Source of the DNA: Sinimarinibacterium arenosum
Lineage (GTDB): Bacteria; Pseudomonadota; Gammaproteobacteria; Nevskiales; Nevskiaceae
Assembly (NCBI RefSeq): GCF_005047655.1
Contig: NZ_SUKF01000007.1
Span: forward strand, 62,001-126,000
Length of the DNA: 64,000 bases
Direction: 5' to 3'
Shown here: positions 17,564 to 27,011 of the stretch, piece after piece
How positions within the stretch are numbered: the first letter of the stretch is position 1
How the letters are laid out: every line of letters starts with the position of its first letter
Made by a program: the position numbers and the translations under genes
Notes under the pieces: model-generated
The model's database searches: none
What the model was told of the DNA's origin: nothing
What the model saw: only the letters and a program-made list of their open reading frames with translations

Positions 17564-19897
17564 ATGCGAAACTGGCCTGCGGTATTGCCGTTGATGCTTC
17601 CTTTGCTTGCGACCGCGCAAATTGCGACGGCCGCCCCTGACACCACGCCAACGGCCAAGGCCAAAGCTGCAGAAGAAGCGACTGCGCCGGCTGAGGCAGA
17701 GGGCTCAGCTCCCGCTCCCGGCGAAACCGCGCTCGGCGACATCGAGGTGACCGCGCAGCGGCGCGTCGAAAAACTGCAGGATGTGCCGATTGCGGTCACT
17801 GCGTTCCCGACCGATCAGCTGGAATCGCGCGGCATCAACGATCTGGGCGATCTGAACGCATTGGCGCCGGGTCTGCAGATAAGCAAGACGCCGTCGAACA
17901 ACACGATCTCGCAGATCACGATCCGTGGCTCCAGCCAGATCAACCCGGCGATCTACTGGGATCCCGCAGTCGGCATTTATGTCGATGGCGTCTACATCGG
18001 CAAGGCCCAGGGCTCGATCTTTGATGTGGTGGACCTCAATCGCGTCGAAGTGCTGCGTGGGCCGCAGGGGACCCTGTACGGCCGCAACACCATCGGCGGC
18101 ACGGTCAATCTGGTGACGCGTGCACCGACGGGTGCGTTTGGCGGCAGTGCGTCGATCGACGTCGGCAACTACAACTCGATTCGCCAGCGTGCGTCGCTGG
18201 ATCTGCCGCACATGGGCATTGTCAGTCTGTCGATTGCGGCGGTGACCGAGCAACGCGACGGCTGGGTCGACACCACGCGCCTGAGCTCGGTGCCGGAGTT
18301 GAACAATCAGAACAGCAACGGCTTCCGCCTCGCCGCGGACTTCGATTTCAGTTCGGCGCTGCAGGGCGAGTACCGCTACGACCGCTCGCGCTACAACCAG
18401 ACCAACAATTTCGACCAGCTGTACCGCGCCGATCCGGCGTTCTTCGGCTTCGTAGGCTATCCGGACCTGCCGGCCTATGCCTCGCAGGACCGCGAGACCG
18501 AGGCCACGGTCGACGCGCCGTCGTTCGAGCGCGCACGCATCGAGGGTCATGCGTTCACGCTGACCTGGGATCTGGGCGGTGTCGGCACGATCAAGTCGAT
18601 CACCGGCTATCGCCGCCTCGACTGGAACGACTCGCTGGATCTGGACGGCTCGCCGATGGATGTGGCGTTCACGCAGCGCTTCACCGACTACGACCAGTAC
18701 TCGCAGGATCTGCAGTACAGCGGCGCTACTGACAACCTGACCTACGTCGGCGGCATCTATTACTTTGCCGACGACGGCTACACCAACAACCCTCAGCACT
18801 TCTTCAACGGCGGTGCCGAGTACGACTCCCGCTACGGCACCAAGACTTCGGCCTGGGCCGGATACGGGCAGGTGGACTATCACCTGATGGATGCGTGGAC
18901 GTTTACCGCCGGCCTGCGCTACACGCATGAGAAGAAGTCGCTGGAGCGTGTGTTTGGTTGTAACGCGCCGGCCGCGGGATGCACGCCGCCGGATGGTGAG
19001 AGCTATCTCTACATCATGCCGGAAGGCAGCACCGAGCCGGACGCGACCTTCACCGATACCACGCCGATGGCGTCGATTGCCTATCGCATCAATGCCAATG
19101 CCAATGTCTATCTGCGCTATGCGGAAGGCTTCAAGAGCGGCGGCTTCAACGGCGAGAGCGCGGATCCGAACGAGACCACCACGCCGTTCAAGCCGGAGAA
19201 GCAGAAGTCGTTTGAGTTAGGTGCGAAGACGCGTCTGGCCAACGGCCGCGTGCAGCTGAATGCCGCGCTGTTCCACAACACGCTGGAAGACCTGCAGGAG
19301 TCGGTGTTCCTCGGCTCCGACGCCGCCGCGACCGTGGTGCGCAACGCCGGTGAGGCCACCGTCAACGGCCTGGAACTGGAGCTGGCGTGGATGATCGTCG
19401 ACGGCACTCAGCTGCGCATGAACTATGCGTATCTGGACAGCGAGTACGACAAGTTCATCGACACCGGCGTTGACCAGTCGAACAACCGCGCGTTTGTACA
19501 TACGCCGGACAGCACCTACAACATCGTGCTCGACAGTGAACTGATGCGACGCGACTGGGGTGCGATCCGTGCGGTGGCGGACTATGTGTGGACCGATTCG
19601 TTCTACACCTACGCTTACCAGCTGGCGCAGCCGGGCGACGCCAATTATGACGGCACCAAGCAGTCGGCGGGCGATACCGAGGTGGATGCCCACGGCATTC
19701 TCAATCTGCGTCTGGCGCTGGCCGACATGCCGCTGGGCGATCGCGCCACCGGCGAGTTCTCGTTCTGGGTGCGCAACGCGCTGGACGACGACACGGCCAA
19801 CAACTTCATCGACTTCGGCCCCGGCTTTGGCAGCCTGACGGTAGCCAACTTCGAGCCGCCACGGATGCTGGGCGTCGGCGCAACGGTACGCTGGTAA
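17564..19897 (+). CDS. TonB-dependent outer-membrane receptor
   Basis: A 777-residue receptor with a signal peptide (to about residue 25) and an Ala/Glu-rich linker. The TonB-box-like IEVTAQRR (about residue 62) is followed by a plug domain with VPIAVTAF, VDGVYIG and NRVEVLRGPQGTLYGRNTIG. A large barrel follows and ends in an aromatic residue (GATVRW), as outer-membrane barrels do. The ATG at 17564 has AGGAGA seven bases upstream. This plug wording is typical of receptors in hydrocarbon-, steroid- and lignin-degrading proteobacteria rather than of siderophore receptors. With a hydroxysteroid-type SDR next to it, uptake of a hydrophobic carbon source is likely. Confidence 0.88.
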   Translation: MRNWPAVLPLMLPLLATAQIATAAPDTTPTAKAKAAEEATAPAEAEGSAPAPGETALGDIEVTAQRRVEKLQDVPIAVTAFPTDQLESRGINDLGDLNALAPGLQISKTPSNNTISQITIRGSSQINPAIYWDPAVGIYVDGVYIGKAQGSIFDVVDLNRVEVLRGPQGTLYGRNTIGGTVNLVTRAPTGAFGGSASIDVGNYNSIRQRASLDLPHMGIVSLSIAAVTEQRDGWVDTTRLSSVPELNNQNSNGFRLAADFDFSSALQGEYRYDRSRYNQTNNFDQLYRADPAFFGFVGYPDLPAYASQDRETEATVDAPSFERARIEGHAFTLTWDLGGVGTIKSITGYRRLDWNDSLDLDGSPMDVAFTQRFTDYDQYSQDLQYSGATDNLTYVGGIYYFADDGYTNNPQHFFNGGAEYDSRYGTKTSAWAGYGQVDYHLMDAWTFTAGLRYTHEKKSLERVFGCNAPAAGCTPPDGESYLYIMPEGSTEPDATFTDTTPMASIAYRINANANVYLRYAEGFKSGGFNGESADPNETTTPFKPEKQKSFELGAKTRLANGRVQLNAALFHNTLEDLQESVFLGSDAAATVVRNAGEATVNGLELELAWMIVDGTQLRMNYAYLDSEYDKFIDTGVDQSNNRAFVHTPDSTYNIVLDSELMRRDWGAIRAVADYVWTDSFYTYAYQLAQPGDANYDGTKQSAGDTEVDAHGILNLRLALADMPLGDRATGEFSFWVRNALDDDTANNFIDFGPGFGSLTVANFEPPRMLGVGATVRW

Positions 19898-19914
19898 GCC
19901 TTTTGCATTGATCT

Positions 19915-19954
19915 GCCCGGTCCGCTGCGAACAGCGGACCGGGCATTTTTTATT
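19915..19954 (+). terminator. Rho-independent terminator of the TonB receptor gene
   Basis: A perfect 13-base stem (GCCCGGTCCGCTG paired with its complement) closes a CGAA loop and is followed by ATTTTTTATT. It lies 18 bases after the receptor stop codon. Confidence 0.93.
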
Positions 19955-20074
19955 GGGGGTTTTCCCCTCGTCGGAAAATGTTTACGAAATGTAAGATGCC
20001 CGCTCAGACATAGGCTTGGCGGTCCTGCGCGCAGTGCACGGGTCCAGCTGCGCCGTTTTTCGGGGAGCTGGACC

Positions 20075-23000
20075 ATGCAACACTTATCTGTCCCGCAGCT
20101 GCGGGTCCTTGGCGCCATTCTGGGCCTGGCGGTCTTTCCGGTGCTGGCCTCCGATCCTGCCTCGCAGGACGTTACCGTCCCCAGCGTCGGCGGCGAGCCC
20201 GTCGTCGTCGAATGGACCGGCACCGCGCTGCCGGGTGTGAGCGGTATCACCAACGCTTGCATTGCCGGCGGTCCCGATGACAGTCACGACATCAATCTGA
20301 CCGTGCCCGAAGGTCTCGGAGCCGACGCCCGGATCAATCTGGATTTCCATATCGAATGGGATGCCGGCACGACGGTTGGCATTGTCACCGACCCCGATCT
20401 GGTGCTCAGCGTCGCCAGGGACGGCACCGTGCTGGGCTCCAGCGACGGCAGCGCGCCGGAAGAAAACGTCAGTGTGGTCAATCCGGAATCCGGCACCTAT
20501 ACCGCGATTGCCTGTCCATACTTCGCCAGCGGGCCGACCGCGTATCGCGGCCGTCTGACGATCACCCTGCAGGCCGCGGCTGCCTGCGTCGAGGCGCCGA
20601 GCAAGGCGCTGGCGCATTCGACGGCCACCTCGTCGTTCGGCGGCCTGAAGGATCAGGAAGCTTCGCGCCTGATCAATTTCGACCGCTTCCGCAACAACAC
20701 CGGGAGCACCTTGTATGACGTCCCGGACGGCCTGCAGGGCCGGCGGCAGACGCCGCTGTTCGATCGCAATCTGGGCAAGCTGACCTTCCTGTGGGCGCGC
20801 GACAGTGCGCAGCCGGTCGCGGTCGGCGCCCTGAGCGAACGGGAGCTGCTGATCGCACGTGCGCGTGCGCAGCTGCTGGACGAAGCTAAGCGGCTGGGGC
20901 TGACGCCGACGATGATCGACGAGGCCGAGGTCGTGGATGCGCAGTTCAACGGCAACGGGCCTGCCGTTGTGCGCTTCCGTCAGCGGATCAATGGCCTGGA
21001 GGTCTACCACCGTTCGCTCAATGTGCTGCTGGATCGCAGCTACACGCCGGTCGCGGTGTCGGGTTACTTCGCCACACGCTATGAACCGAGCGTGGCCAAG
21101 GCCGCGACGTTTGCGTTCAGCGCGCCGCAGGCGATCGCCAGTGCCTGGACCAGCATCGGTGGCGTGCTCGACGCTTCACTGCTGACCCGCACCGCGGTCA
21201 ACGGACTCTACGAGTTGTACTCGATGCCAGTGCTGCAGGGCAGTCACGCGTTCGAACGTGCGCCACGCATCAAGCCGGTCTATTACGAGCGCGCCGACGG
21301 CCGCGTGGATCCGGCGTACTACGTCGAGCTGTTCTCCCGGGCAAAGGCCACCGGCCAGCTCAGCGCCTACAGCTTCATCGTCTCGGCCAGCGATCGCAGC
21401 ATCCTGCATCGCACGAATCTGGTCGCCGATGCGGCGTTCACCTATCGTGTGTTCGCCGATGATGCCGGCATCAATCAGCCCTACGATGCGCCGCTGGGCA
21501 ATGGCTACACGCCGTTCCCTGGCTCGACCCCGGATGCGCCGATTGCGCGCGTCGGTGCCGAGGCCAAGCTGGTGACGCTGGAGCATGCCGGCATCGTCAC
21601 CGGCGATCCGTGGCTGGCCGACGAAGCCACGATCACCACCGGCAACCATGTCGACGCCTGTATCGACAATATCGATCTGCCGTCGGTGGGACTGGCGCTG
21701 CCACCGCCGATCAATTCCTGCATCCCGCAGCTGGAGCTGCGCGCCGAAACCACCGGCGATCACACCTTCGACTATCCGGCTGTCGCGGACGAGGATCCGT
21801 CAACCGACGCCGCCAAGAACGCCGCCGTCGTCAACCTGTTCTACATGAACAACTGGCTGCACGACTGGTGGTACAACCACGGCTTCGACGAGGTGTCCGG
21901 CAACGCGCAGACCGATAACTACGGTCGTGGCGGATCCGAAGGAGATCCGATCCTGGCGCAGGGCCAGGACGGTTCCGGCCGCAACAACGCCAACATGGCG
22001 ACACCGGCCGACGGCAGCTCGCCGGTAATGCAGCAGTATCTGTTCGATGGCCTGCTGGTGGGTGAAGTACGCCAGACCGCGCCGATCGAGAGTGGCCCGC
22101 TGAAGTTCGCCGCGGCGTCGTTCGGAGCAACCGCGTACGACCTGACCGGAGCCGTCGTCCTGGCCGATGAGGGTGCCGGAGATTCATCCAGTGACGGCTG
22201 CGGTTTCCCATTGCCGGATCCGGGTCTGCCGGTGCCCCTGCCGACGATTCCGGCGCCACCGCAGGTCTCACTGGCCGGCAACATCGCGCTGATCGATCGC
22301 GGCAGCTGCAACTTCACCACCAAGGCGCTGTTCGCCGAGCTGTCCGGTGCCGTCGCGATGATCGTCGTCAACAACACCGACGGCGATCCGATCCCGATGG
22401 GTAACGGCGACCTGCCGATCAGCACCGGGTCCAGTCCGACCGATGTGCTGTACCAGATCCCGGCGATCATGATCACCAAGGCCGACGGAGAAGCGCTGAA
22501 GGCGCAACTGGCCAACGGCGACGCGGTGAGCGTGCGCATGCAGCGCGAGGAATCGATCGACATCGATGGCACGCTGGACAACCAGATCATCGCGCACGAG
22601 TACTTCCACTACGTGCATCATCGCCTGACCGATTCCAGCAACCAGCAGGCCGGTGCGATGAGTGAAGGCTGGGGTGACATCAGTGCCTTCATGCTGTCGA
22701 CGCGACCGGACGACACCGCAATTCCGGGCAATGACACCTTCCAGGGCGCCTACGGTCTGGCCTGGTACGTCAGCAACAACTTCTTCGCCGGCATCCGTCG
22801 CGCACCGTACTCGACCGACTTCGAGAAGAACGCGTTCACGTTCAAGCACATCTCCGATGGCGAACCGACCCCGGACGGCGGCCCCGGCACCAGCAACTCG
22901 GAAGTGCACAACGCCGGCGAGATCTGGGCCAACGCGGTGTGGGAATGCTATGCCGGCATCCTGAACCGGCCGGAGCTGAGCTTCGAGGAAGCGCGCAGCC

Positions 23001-23359
23001 ACATGCAGGACTACATCATCGGCGGCATGAAGATGACGCCGGCCGATGCGACCTACACCGAAGCGCGTGACGCGATCCTGTCGGTGGTGCTGGCTTCGGA
23101 CTACGACGACTACGCCGCGTGCTCGCTTGGCTTCGCCAAGCGCGGCATGGGTCTGAATGCGGTGTCGCCGTCGCGGTCCAGCTCCGATCTGGTCGGCGTG
23201 GTCGAGGACTACACCGAGTTCGTCTGCGACAAGAGCGACGTCGGCGGCGGTGGTTCTGATGGCGGCAAGCCGGATCTCGGCCGCTTCGGCGGTGCGCTGG
23301 GCTGGCCACTGCTGCTGCCGCTGCTGGGACTGGCGCTGCTGCGGCGTCGACGGGTCTAG
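20075..23359 (+). CDS. Secreted M36 (fungalysin-type) metalloprotease with PA insert and GlyGly-CTERM anchor
   Basis: A 1094-residue protein. It has a signal peptide, an N-terminal beta domain (about 40-175) and a fungalysin propeptide-like region (about 260-400). The M36 catalytic domain follows, with zinc motif HEYFH at residues 841-845 and the third ligand Glu864 in MSEGWGD. A PA domain is inserted at about 735-830 (DRGSCNFTTKALFAE). The C-terminus has a Gly-rich stretch, one hydrophobic helix and RRRR, which is a GlyGly-CTERM sorting signal normally processed by rhombosortase. The start has GGGGAG seven bases upstream. It is an extracellular or cell-surface protease, and the gene is monocistronic. 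Confidence 0.88.
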   Translation: MQHLSVPQLRVLGAILGLAVFPVLASDPASQDVTVPSVGGEPVVVEWTGTALPGVSGITNACIAGGPDDSHDINLTVPEGLGADARINLDFHIEWDAGTTVGIVTDPDLVLSVARDGTVLGSSDGSAPEENVSVVNPESGTYTAIACPYFASGPTAYRGRLTITLQAAAACVEAPSKALAHSTATSSFGGLKDQEASRLINFDRFRNNTGSTLYDVPDGLQGRRQTPLFDRNLGKLTFLWARDSAQPVAVGALSERELLIARARAQLLDEAKRLGLTPTMIDEAEVVDAQFNGNGPAVVRFRQRINGLEVYHRSLNVLLDRSYTPVAVSGYFATRYEPSVAKAATFAFSAPQAIASAWTSIGGVLDASLLTRTAVNGLYELYSMPVLQGSHAFERAPRIKPVYYERADGRVDPAYYVELFSRAKATGQLSAYSFIVSASDRSILHRTNLVADAAFTYRVFADDAGINQPYDAPLGNGYTPFPGSTPDAPIARVGAEAKLVTLEHAGIVTGDPWLADEATITTGNHVDACIDNIDLPSVGLALPPPINSCIPQLELRAETTGDHTFDYPAVADEDPSTDAAKNAAVVNLFYMNNWLHDWWYNHGFDEVSGNAQTDNYGRGGSEGDPILAQGQDGSGRNNANMATPADGSSPVMQQYLFDGLLVGEVRQTAPIESGPLKFAAASFGATAYDLTGAVVLADEGAGDSSSDGCGFPLPDPGLPVPLPTIPAPPQVSLAGNIALIDRGSCNFTTKALFAELSGAVAMIVVNNTDGDPIPMGNGDLPISTGSSPTDVLYQIPAIMITKADGEALKAQLANGDAVSVRMQREESIDIDGTLDNQIIAHEYFHYVHHRLTDSSNQQAGAMSEGWGDISAFMLSTRPDDTAIPGNDTFQGAYGLAWYVSNNFFAGIRRAPYSTDFEKNAFTFKHISDGEPTPDGGPGTSNSEVHNAGEIWANAVWECYAGILNRPELSFEEARSHMQDYIIGGMKMTPADATYTEARDAILSVVLASDYDDYAACSLGFAKRGMGLNAVSPSRSSSDLVGVVEDYTEFVCDKSDVGGGGSDGGKPDLGRFGGALGWPLLLPLLGLALLRRRRV

Positions 23360-23365
23360 AGACGG

Positions 23366-23397
23366 GTTGGCCCGCCTGAAGTCACAGGTGGGCCAAC
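23366..23397. terminator. Hairpin between convergent genes, likely bidirectional terminator
   Basis: A 13-base stem (GTTGGCCCGCCTG against CAGGTGGGCCAAC, one G-T pair) closes a 6-base loop. It sits exactly between the ends of the M36 protease gene and the leftward cytochrome b gene. There is no strong U-tract on either side. Confidence 0.6.
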
Positions 23398-23400
23398 GGT

Positions 23401-24126
23401 CTATTCGTCGGCGGGCTTCTTGGACAGCAGTTTGCGGCCGGTGAACATCGCCGAAATGATGCTGCCGCCCTCGCGCAGCTCGGTCAGCACCACTGCGGCG
23501 ATGTGCAGCACCGCGGCAACGGCAAGCACATAGAACGCGTACAGATGCGTCAGTGCGAACGGTTTGCGCACGGCACGCATGCTGTCGTATGCCGCTTTGT
23601 TGTACATGTCTGGCGAATAAGGCTGCAGAGTGGTCGGGTCGACGCCGGGTGCCGCAATCGAATGTGCGACCCAGTTGCCGAACGGCGGATAGAAAATATC
23701 CGTGCCGGCGAGCACCAGGCCGGTTACCGCCTGAATCATAATCAGCAGGAACAGGATCGAAACCCCGACGCGCCCCAGCGGGTTGTGTCCGAGATACTGG
23801 TCCGGATGACCGGCGATGAATGCGGCCGTGTAACTGCGCACGCTGTGCAGGAAGCCCGGGCCGCCCGGCAGCATCTGGCGCCAGCGTGCGTAGGGGTTGC
23901 CGAGAAAGGCCCAGAGGATGCGCCAGACAATGTTCAGCGCGAAACCATAGCCGAGCCAGACGTGCAGGGTCTTCAGGGCGACCTTGCCCGGCGTGCTGAC
24001 CCCGAGTGCCCCGCCATTGAGAATGACCAGCCCCACGCCCATCAGGCCGATGACGCAGACCACATTGATCCAGTGGAACCAGCGCGTGGGACCATCCCAC
24101 ACGCGATAGGATTTTATGGTGTCCAT
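23401..24126 (-). CDS. Cytochrome b561-like membrane protein
   Basis: A 241-residue polytopic protein with about four to five transmembrane helices. It begins RVWDGPTRWFHWINV, the standard opening of bacterial cytochrome b561 and Ni-Fe hydrogenase b-type subunits. Further His haem-ligand candidates lie in TLHVWLGYGF and in LTHLYAFYVLAVAAVLHI. The ATG at 24126 has GGGGAG seven bases upstream. It should carry electrons from the quinone pool to a periplasmic acceptor, or back. The neighbouring nitrite-reductase module is a possible partner but is not in the same operon. Confidence 0.8.
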   Translation of the reverse strand: MDTIKSYRVWDGPTRWFHWINVVCVIGLMGVGLVILNGGALGVSTPGKVALKTLHVWLGYGFALNIVWRILWAFLGNPYARWRQMLPGGPGFLHSVRSYTAAFIAGHPDQYLGHNPLGRVGVSILFLLIMIQAVTGLVLAGTDIFYPPFGNWVAHSIAAPGVDPTTLQPYSPDMYNKAAYDSMRAVRKPFALTHLYAFYVLAVAAVLHIAAVVLTELREGGSIISAMFTGRKLLSKKPADE

Positions 24127-24308
24127 GCGTGACTCCCCGAGATGAACGTCGTTGGCGAAAAAAGTGATGTAAAGGGCCAACGATCTGCGGGGCATCATTG
24201 ACGATGGCGTCGCGGACCGCGATGACGTGCGTCAACCGGCAGGTACCGCCCGAACTACAGGGCCGCTGTTGGACGCTGTTGCTGCGCGTTGACGCCGGTC
24301 CCGGCACA

Positions 24309-24818
24309 ATGGACCTTATTCGATTCTCTGCGGAGCGTGCCGTGTTCGAGAGTGAGGAGCAGCGCTTTGCCAAAGCGTTCGCCGAGGCCTGGGCGGCCCC
24401 GACCCCGGAGCGACTGACCGCACTGTTGCATCCCGCGGTCGTGCTGTATCAGCCGCATCGGCGACCGATCCGCAGCGCGACTGCGGCACTGACCGAATTT
24501 CGCCGGCTGCTGGCGTGGCTGCCGAAGCTGCACGGCGAAGTCGACGCAGCTTGCGGCGAAGACGGACGCCTGTTCATCGAATGGCGCATGAAGCTACCGC
24601 TCGGCAAAAGCGAAGTCGTGATCCATGCAGTCGACCGCTTCCGTCTGGAAGCCGGCCTGGGCATCGAGCGCGCGGTATATTTCGATCAGATGGTGCTGAT
24701 CCGCGCGGTGCTGAAGCATCCGCGGTTGTGGTGGGGCTTTCTGAAGTACCGGTTTGGTCCAGAGCCGCCGGAGCCTAAATTGCCGCCGTCGCAGCGGCGT
24801 CAGCCGCCCGTGCTTTAG
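24309..24818 (+). CDS. SnoaL/NTF2-like protein
   Basis: A 169-residue single-domain protein without signal peptide. The segment FAEAWAAPTPERLTALLHP followed by VVLYQPH is typical of the NTF2-like (SnoaL) fold. The region FIEWRMKLPLG and the later hydrophobic VYFDQMVLI strand complete it. The start is not certain; GTG codons just downstream could also serve. The C-terminal 25 residues are Pro- and Arg-rich. It lies divergent from the cytochrome b gene and upstream of nsrR. No function can be assigned. Confidence 0.6.
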   Translation: MDLIRFSAERAVFESEEQRFAKAFAEAWAAPTPERLTALLHPAVVLYQPHRRPIRSATAALTEFRRLLAWLPKLHGEVDAACGEDGRLFIEWRMKLPLGKSEVVIHAVDRFRLEAGLGIERAVYFDQMVLIRAVLKHPRLWWGFLKYRFGPEPPEPKLPPSQRRQPPVL

Positions 24819-24910
24819 AGCTATGCCTATCGCGACAATCTGACGCAGGTCATGGTGTCGGCAGCGGCGGACCGGTACAACCCTCGGAAAACCACTCCCG
24901 ATGAGTCTGC

Positions 24911-25381
24911 ATGCACCTGACGTCCCACACCGACTATGCGCTGCGTCTGCTGATGCTGCTGGCGTTGGAGCCTGACCGGCTGCATACCATTGCGGAAATA
25001 GCACAGCGGCATCGGGTATCAAAAAATCACCTGATGAAGGTGGCATTGCGTCTGACTCAGGCTGGATTCGTCAGTAGCACACGTGGTCGTGGCGGCGGTT
25101 TGCGTTTGGCACGACTGGCGTCGGATGTTTCACTTGGCGCTGTCGTCCGCGCAACGGAGGATGCGTTTTGCATTGTCGAATGCTTTGATCCTGCGACCGA
25201 CACCTGTGCGATTTCGAAGGCATGTCGTCTGCGAATGGTCTTGAACGAAGCGACTCAGGCGTTTCTGAACGTGCTTGACCGTTACTCACTGGCTGACATG
25301 GTCGCCTCGCCTCGCCTGGCTGCAAACATGAAAACGCTGCTGGCGCTTGAACGAACGGCTCGGGACGTTAGCTTTTCATGA
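24911..25381 (+). CDS. nsrR: NsrR, nitric-oxide-sensing Rrf2-family repressor
   Basis: A 156-residue Rrf2 protein. The opening MHLTSHTDYALRLLM and the winged-helix region with VSKNHLMKV and GRGGGLRLA are characteristic of NsrR. Three cysteines at residues 91, 99 and 105 (CFDPATDTCAISKAC) form the Fe-S cluster site. NO damages the cluster and releases the protein from DNA. It lies immediately upstream of nirK, and a near-perfect NsrR operator sits between the two genes. It should therefore repress the nirK operon when NO is absent. Confidence 0.93.
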   Translation: MHLTSHTDYALRLLMLLALEPDRLHTIAEIAQRHRVSKNHLMKVALRLTQAGFVSSTRGRGGGLRLARLASDVSLGAVVRATEDAFCIVECFDPATDTCAISKACRLRMVLNEATQAFLNVLDRYSLADMVASPRLAANMKTLLALERTARDVSFS

Positions 25382-25394
25382 GCTGATTGCAACG

Positions 25395-25408
25395 CTGACT
25401 CAGATCAA
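25395..25408 (+). promoter_or_regulatory. FNR/DNR-like box upstream of nirK
   Basis: CTGACTCAGATCAA matches the FNR/DNR consensus TTGATnnnnATCAA at 8 of the 10 fixed positions. Its centre lies 41-42 bases before the middle of the NsrR operator, the correct spacing for a class II activator if transcription starts inside that operator. It is an inference and the left half-site is weak. Confidence 0.45.
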
Positions 25409-25431
25409 TGCCCGTTAAGGCTTTAGCTGAA

Positions 25432-25454
25432 AAGATGCATTTAGAATGCATCTT
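25432..25454 (+). promoter_or_regulatory. NsrR operator upstream of nirK
   Basis: An 11-1-11 inverted repeat: AAGATGCATTT, one A, then GAATGCATCTT. Only one base departs from perfect symmetry. It matches the known NsrR consensus (AAGATGCnTTT and its mirror) at nearly all positions. It lies 29 bases before the nirK start. Confidence 0.92.
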
Positions 25455-25483
25455 TATGATGCAGCGCTGTCGGGAGGTTCATC

Positions 25484-27007
25484 ATGTCGAAGTTGTATCG
25501 CCATTTGGCGTTGTCCTTGTTATGTGCCGCGCTGCTGGCTGGCTGCGGTGGAACTGAGACTGATACTGCGCAGGTCAAGATCGCGGCTGCTGGGCCTTCG
25601 GAGCAACACCCCGCTGCGATCGGTGGCGACTTCGGTCCACCACAGGGTGAGCCGGTCCATGCAGTGCTGACCAGTCCGCCGAACGTCCCGCCGCCGACCG
25701 GACGCGATCATCCGGCCAAGGTCATCGTCGAGCTGGAGGTCATCGAGCAGGAGATGGAAATCTCCGAAGGCGTCAAATACACCTTCTGGACTTTCGGCGG
25801 CACCGTCCCCGGCAGCTTCATTCGCGTACGCCAGGGCGATACGGTGGAGTTTCATCTGAAGAACAATCCGTCGTCGAAGATGCCGCACAACATCGATCTG
25901 CACGGCGTGACCGGACCGGGCGGCGGCGCGGCGTCGAGTTTCACCGCGCCCGGGCACGCGTCGCAGTTCACCTTCAAGGCGCTGAACCAGGGGTTGTACA
26001 TCTACCACTGTGCGACGGCGCCGGTGGGCATGCACATCGCCAACGGCATGTACGGCCTGATCCTGGTCGAGCCGCCGGAGGGTATGCAGCCGGTCGACAA
26101 GGAGTACTACGTCGTCCAGGGCGATTTCTACACCGTCGGCAAATATCGCGAGAAAGGACTGCAGCCCTTCGACATGCAGAAGGCGATCGACGAAAACCCG
26201 ACCTATGTGCTGTTCAACGGCTCCGAAGGCGCATTGGTCGGCAATCACGCGATCAAGGCCAACGTCGGCGAAACCGTGCGGCTGTACGTGGGTAACGGCG
26301 GACCGAATCTGGTGTCGAGCTTCCACGTCATCGGCGAGATATTCGACAGGGTGCGCTACGAAGGCGGAACCCACTATCAGGAAAACGTGCAGACCACGCT
26401 GATCCCGGCCGGAGGTGCCGCGATCACCGAGTTCCACGTCGATGTGCCCGGCAGCTACGTGCTGGTGGATCACTCCATCTTCCGTGCGTTCAACAAGGGA
26501 GCGCTGGCGATTCTCAAGGTCGACGGTCCCGAGGACAAGACGATCTACTCCGGCAAGGAAGTGGACTCGGTCTATCTGGGCGACAAGGCGGCCGATCTGG
26601 CCGCGGTGACGGTGGCGACCGAGGCCGCCGCCAGCGGTGAAATGACCCTCGAACAGCAGATCAAGGCTGGCGCCGCGCTGTACAACGGCACCTGCTCGGT
26701 CTGTCATCAGGACAACGGTGCGGGACTGCCTGATGTCTTTCCGCCGCTGGCCGGATCGGATTTCCTGATGGCGGATCCCAAGCGTGCCATCGGCATCGTG
26801 CTGAACGGCCTCAGTGGTCCGGTCACCGTCAACGGCGTCAGCTTCAATTCGGTGATGCCGCCGATGAGTCAGCTCAACGACGACGAAGTGGCCAATATTC
26901 TGACCTTCGTGATGAACAGCTGGGGCAACAAGGCTACAGCCGTCAGTGCTGCCGATGTCTCCGCAGTGCGCAGCAACACGCAACGCACCGAGGGTGCGGC
27001 GCACTGA
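25484..27007 (+). CDS. nirK: NirK: lipoprotein copper nitrite reductase fused to a C-terminal cytochrome c
   Basis: A 507-residue protein that reduces nitrite to NO. A lipobox LLAGC ends at Cys21, so it is probably membrane-tethered in the periplasm. Copper ligands can be placed: His135 (MPHN), His140 (DLHG), His175-Cys176 (YHC), His184 and Met189. The catalytic second-domain His is in [11 protein letters not shown] and another in SSFHVIGE. A c-type haem site CSVCH at 404-408 with an [14 protein letters not shown] segment forms an extra C-terminal domain, giving a built-in electron donor. GGGAGG precedes the ATG. Control by NsrR is indicated by the operator. Confidence 0.95.
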   Translation: MSKLYRHLALSLLCAALLAGCGGTETDTAQVKIAAAGPSEQHPAAIGGDFGPPQGEPVHAVLTSPPNVPPPTGRDHPAKVIVELEVIEQEMEISEGVKYTFWTFGGTVPGSFIRVRQGDTVEFHLKNNPSSKMPHNIDLHGVTGPGGGAASSFTAPGHASQFTFKALNQGLYIYHCATAPVGMHIANGMYGLILVEPPEGMQPVDKEYYVVQGDFYTVGKYREKGLQPFDMQKAIDENPTYVLFNGSEGALVGNHAIKANVGETVRLYVGNGGPNLVSSFHVIGEIFDRVRYEGGTHYQENVQTTLIPAGGAAITEFHVDVPGSYVLVDHSIFRAFNKGALAILKVDGPEDKTIYSGKEVDSVYLGDKAADLAAVTVATEAAASGEMTLEQQIKAGAALYNGTCSVCHQDNGAGLPDVFPPLAGSDFLMADPKRAIGIVLNGLSGPVTVNGVSFNSVMPPMSQLNDDEVANILTFVMNSWGNKATAVSAADVSAVRSNTQRTEGAAH

Positions 27008-27011
27008 AGCG

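Noticed and set aside
22268-24373. A 701-codon leftward frame covering the protease end and the cytochrome b gene
   Set aside because: It overlaps two well-supported genes and has no coherent fold.
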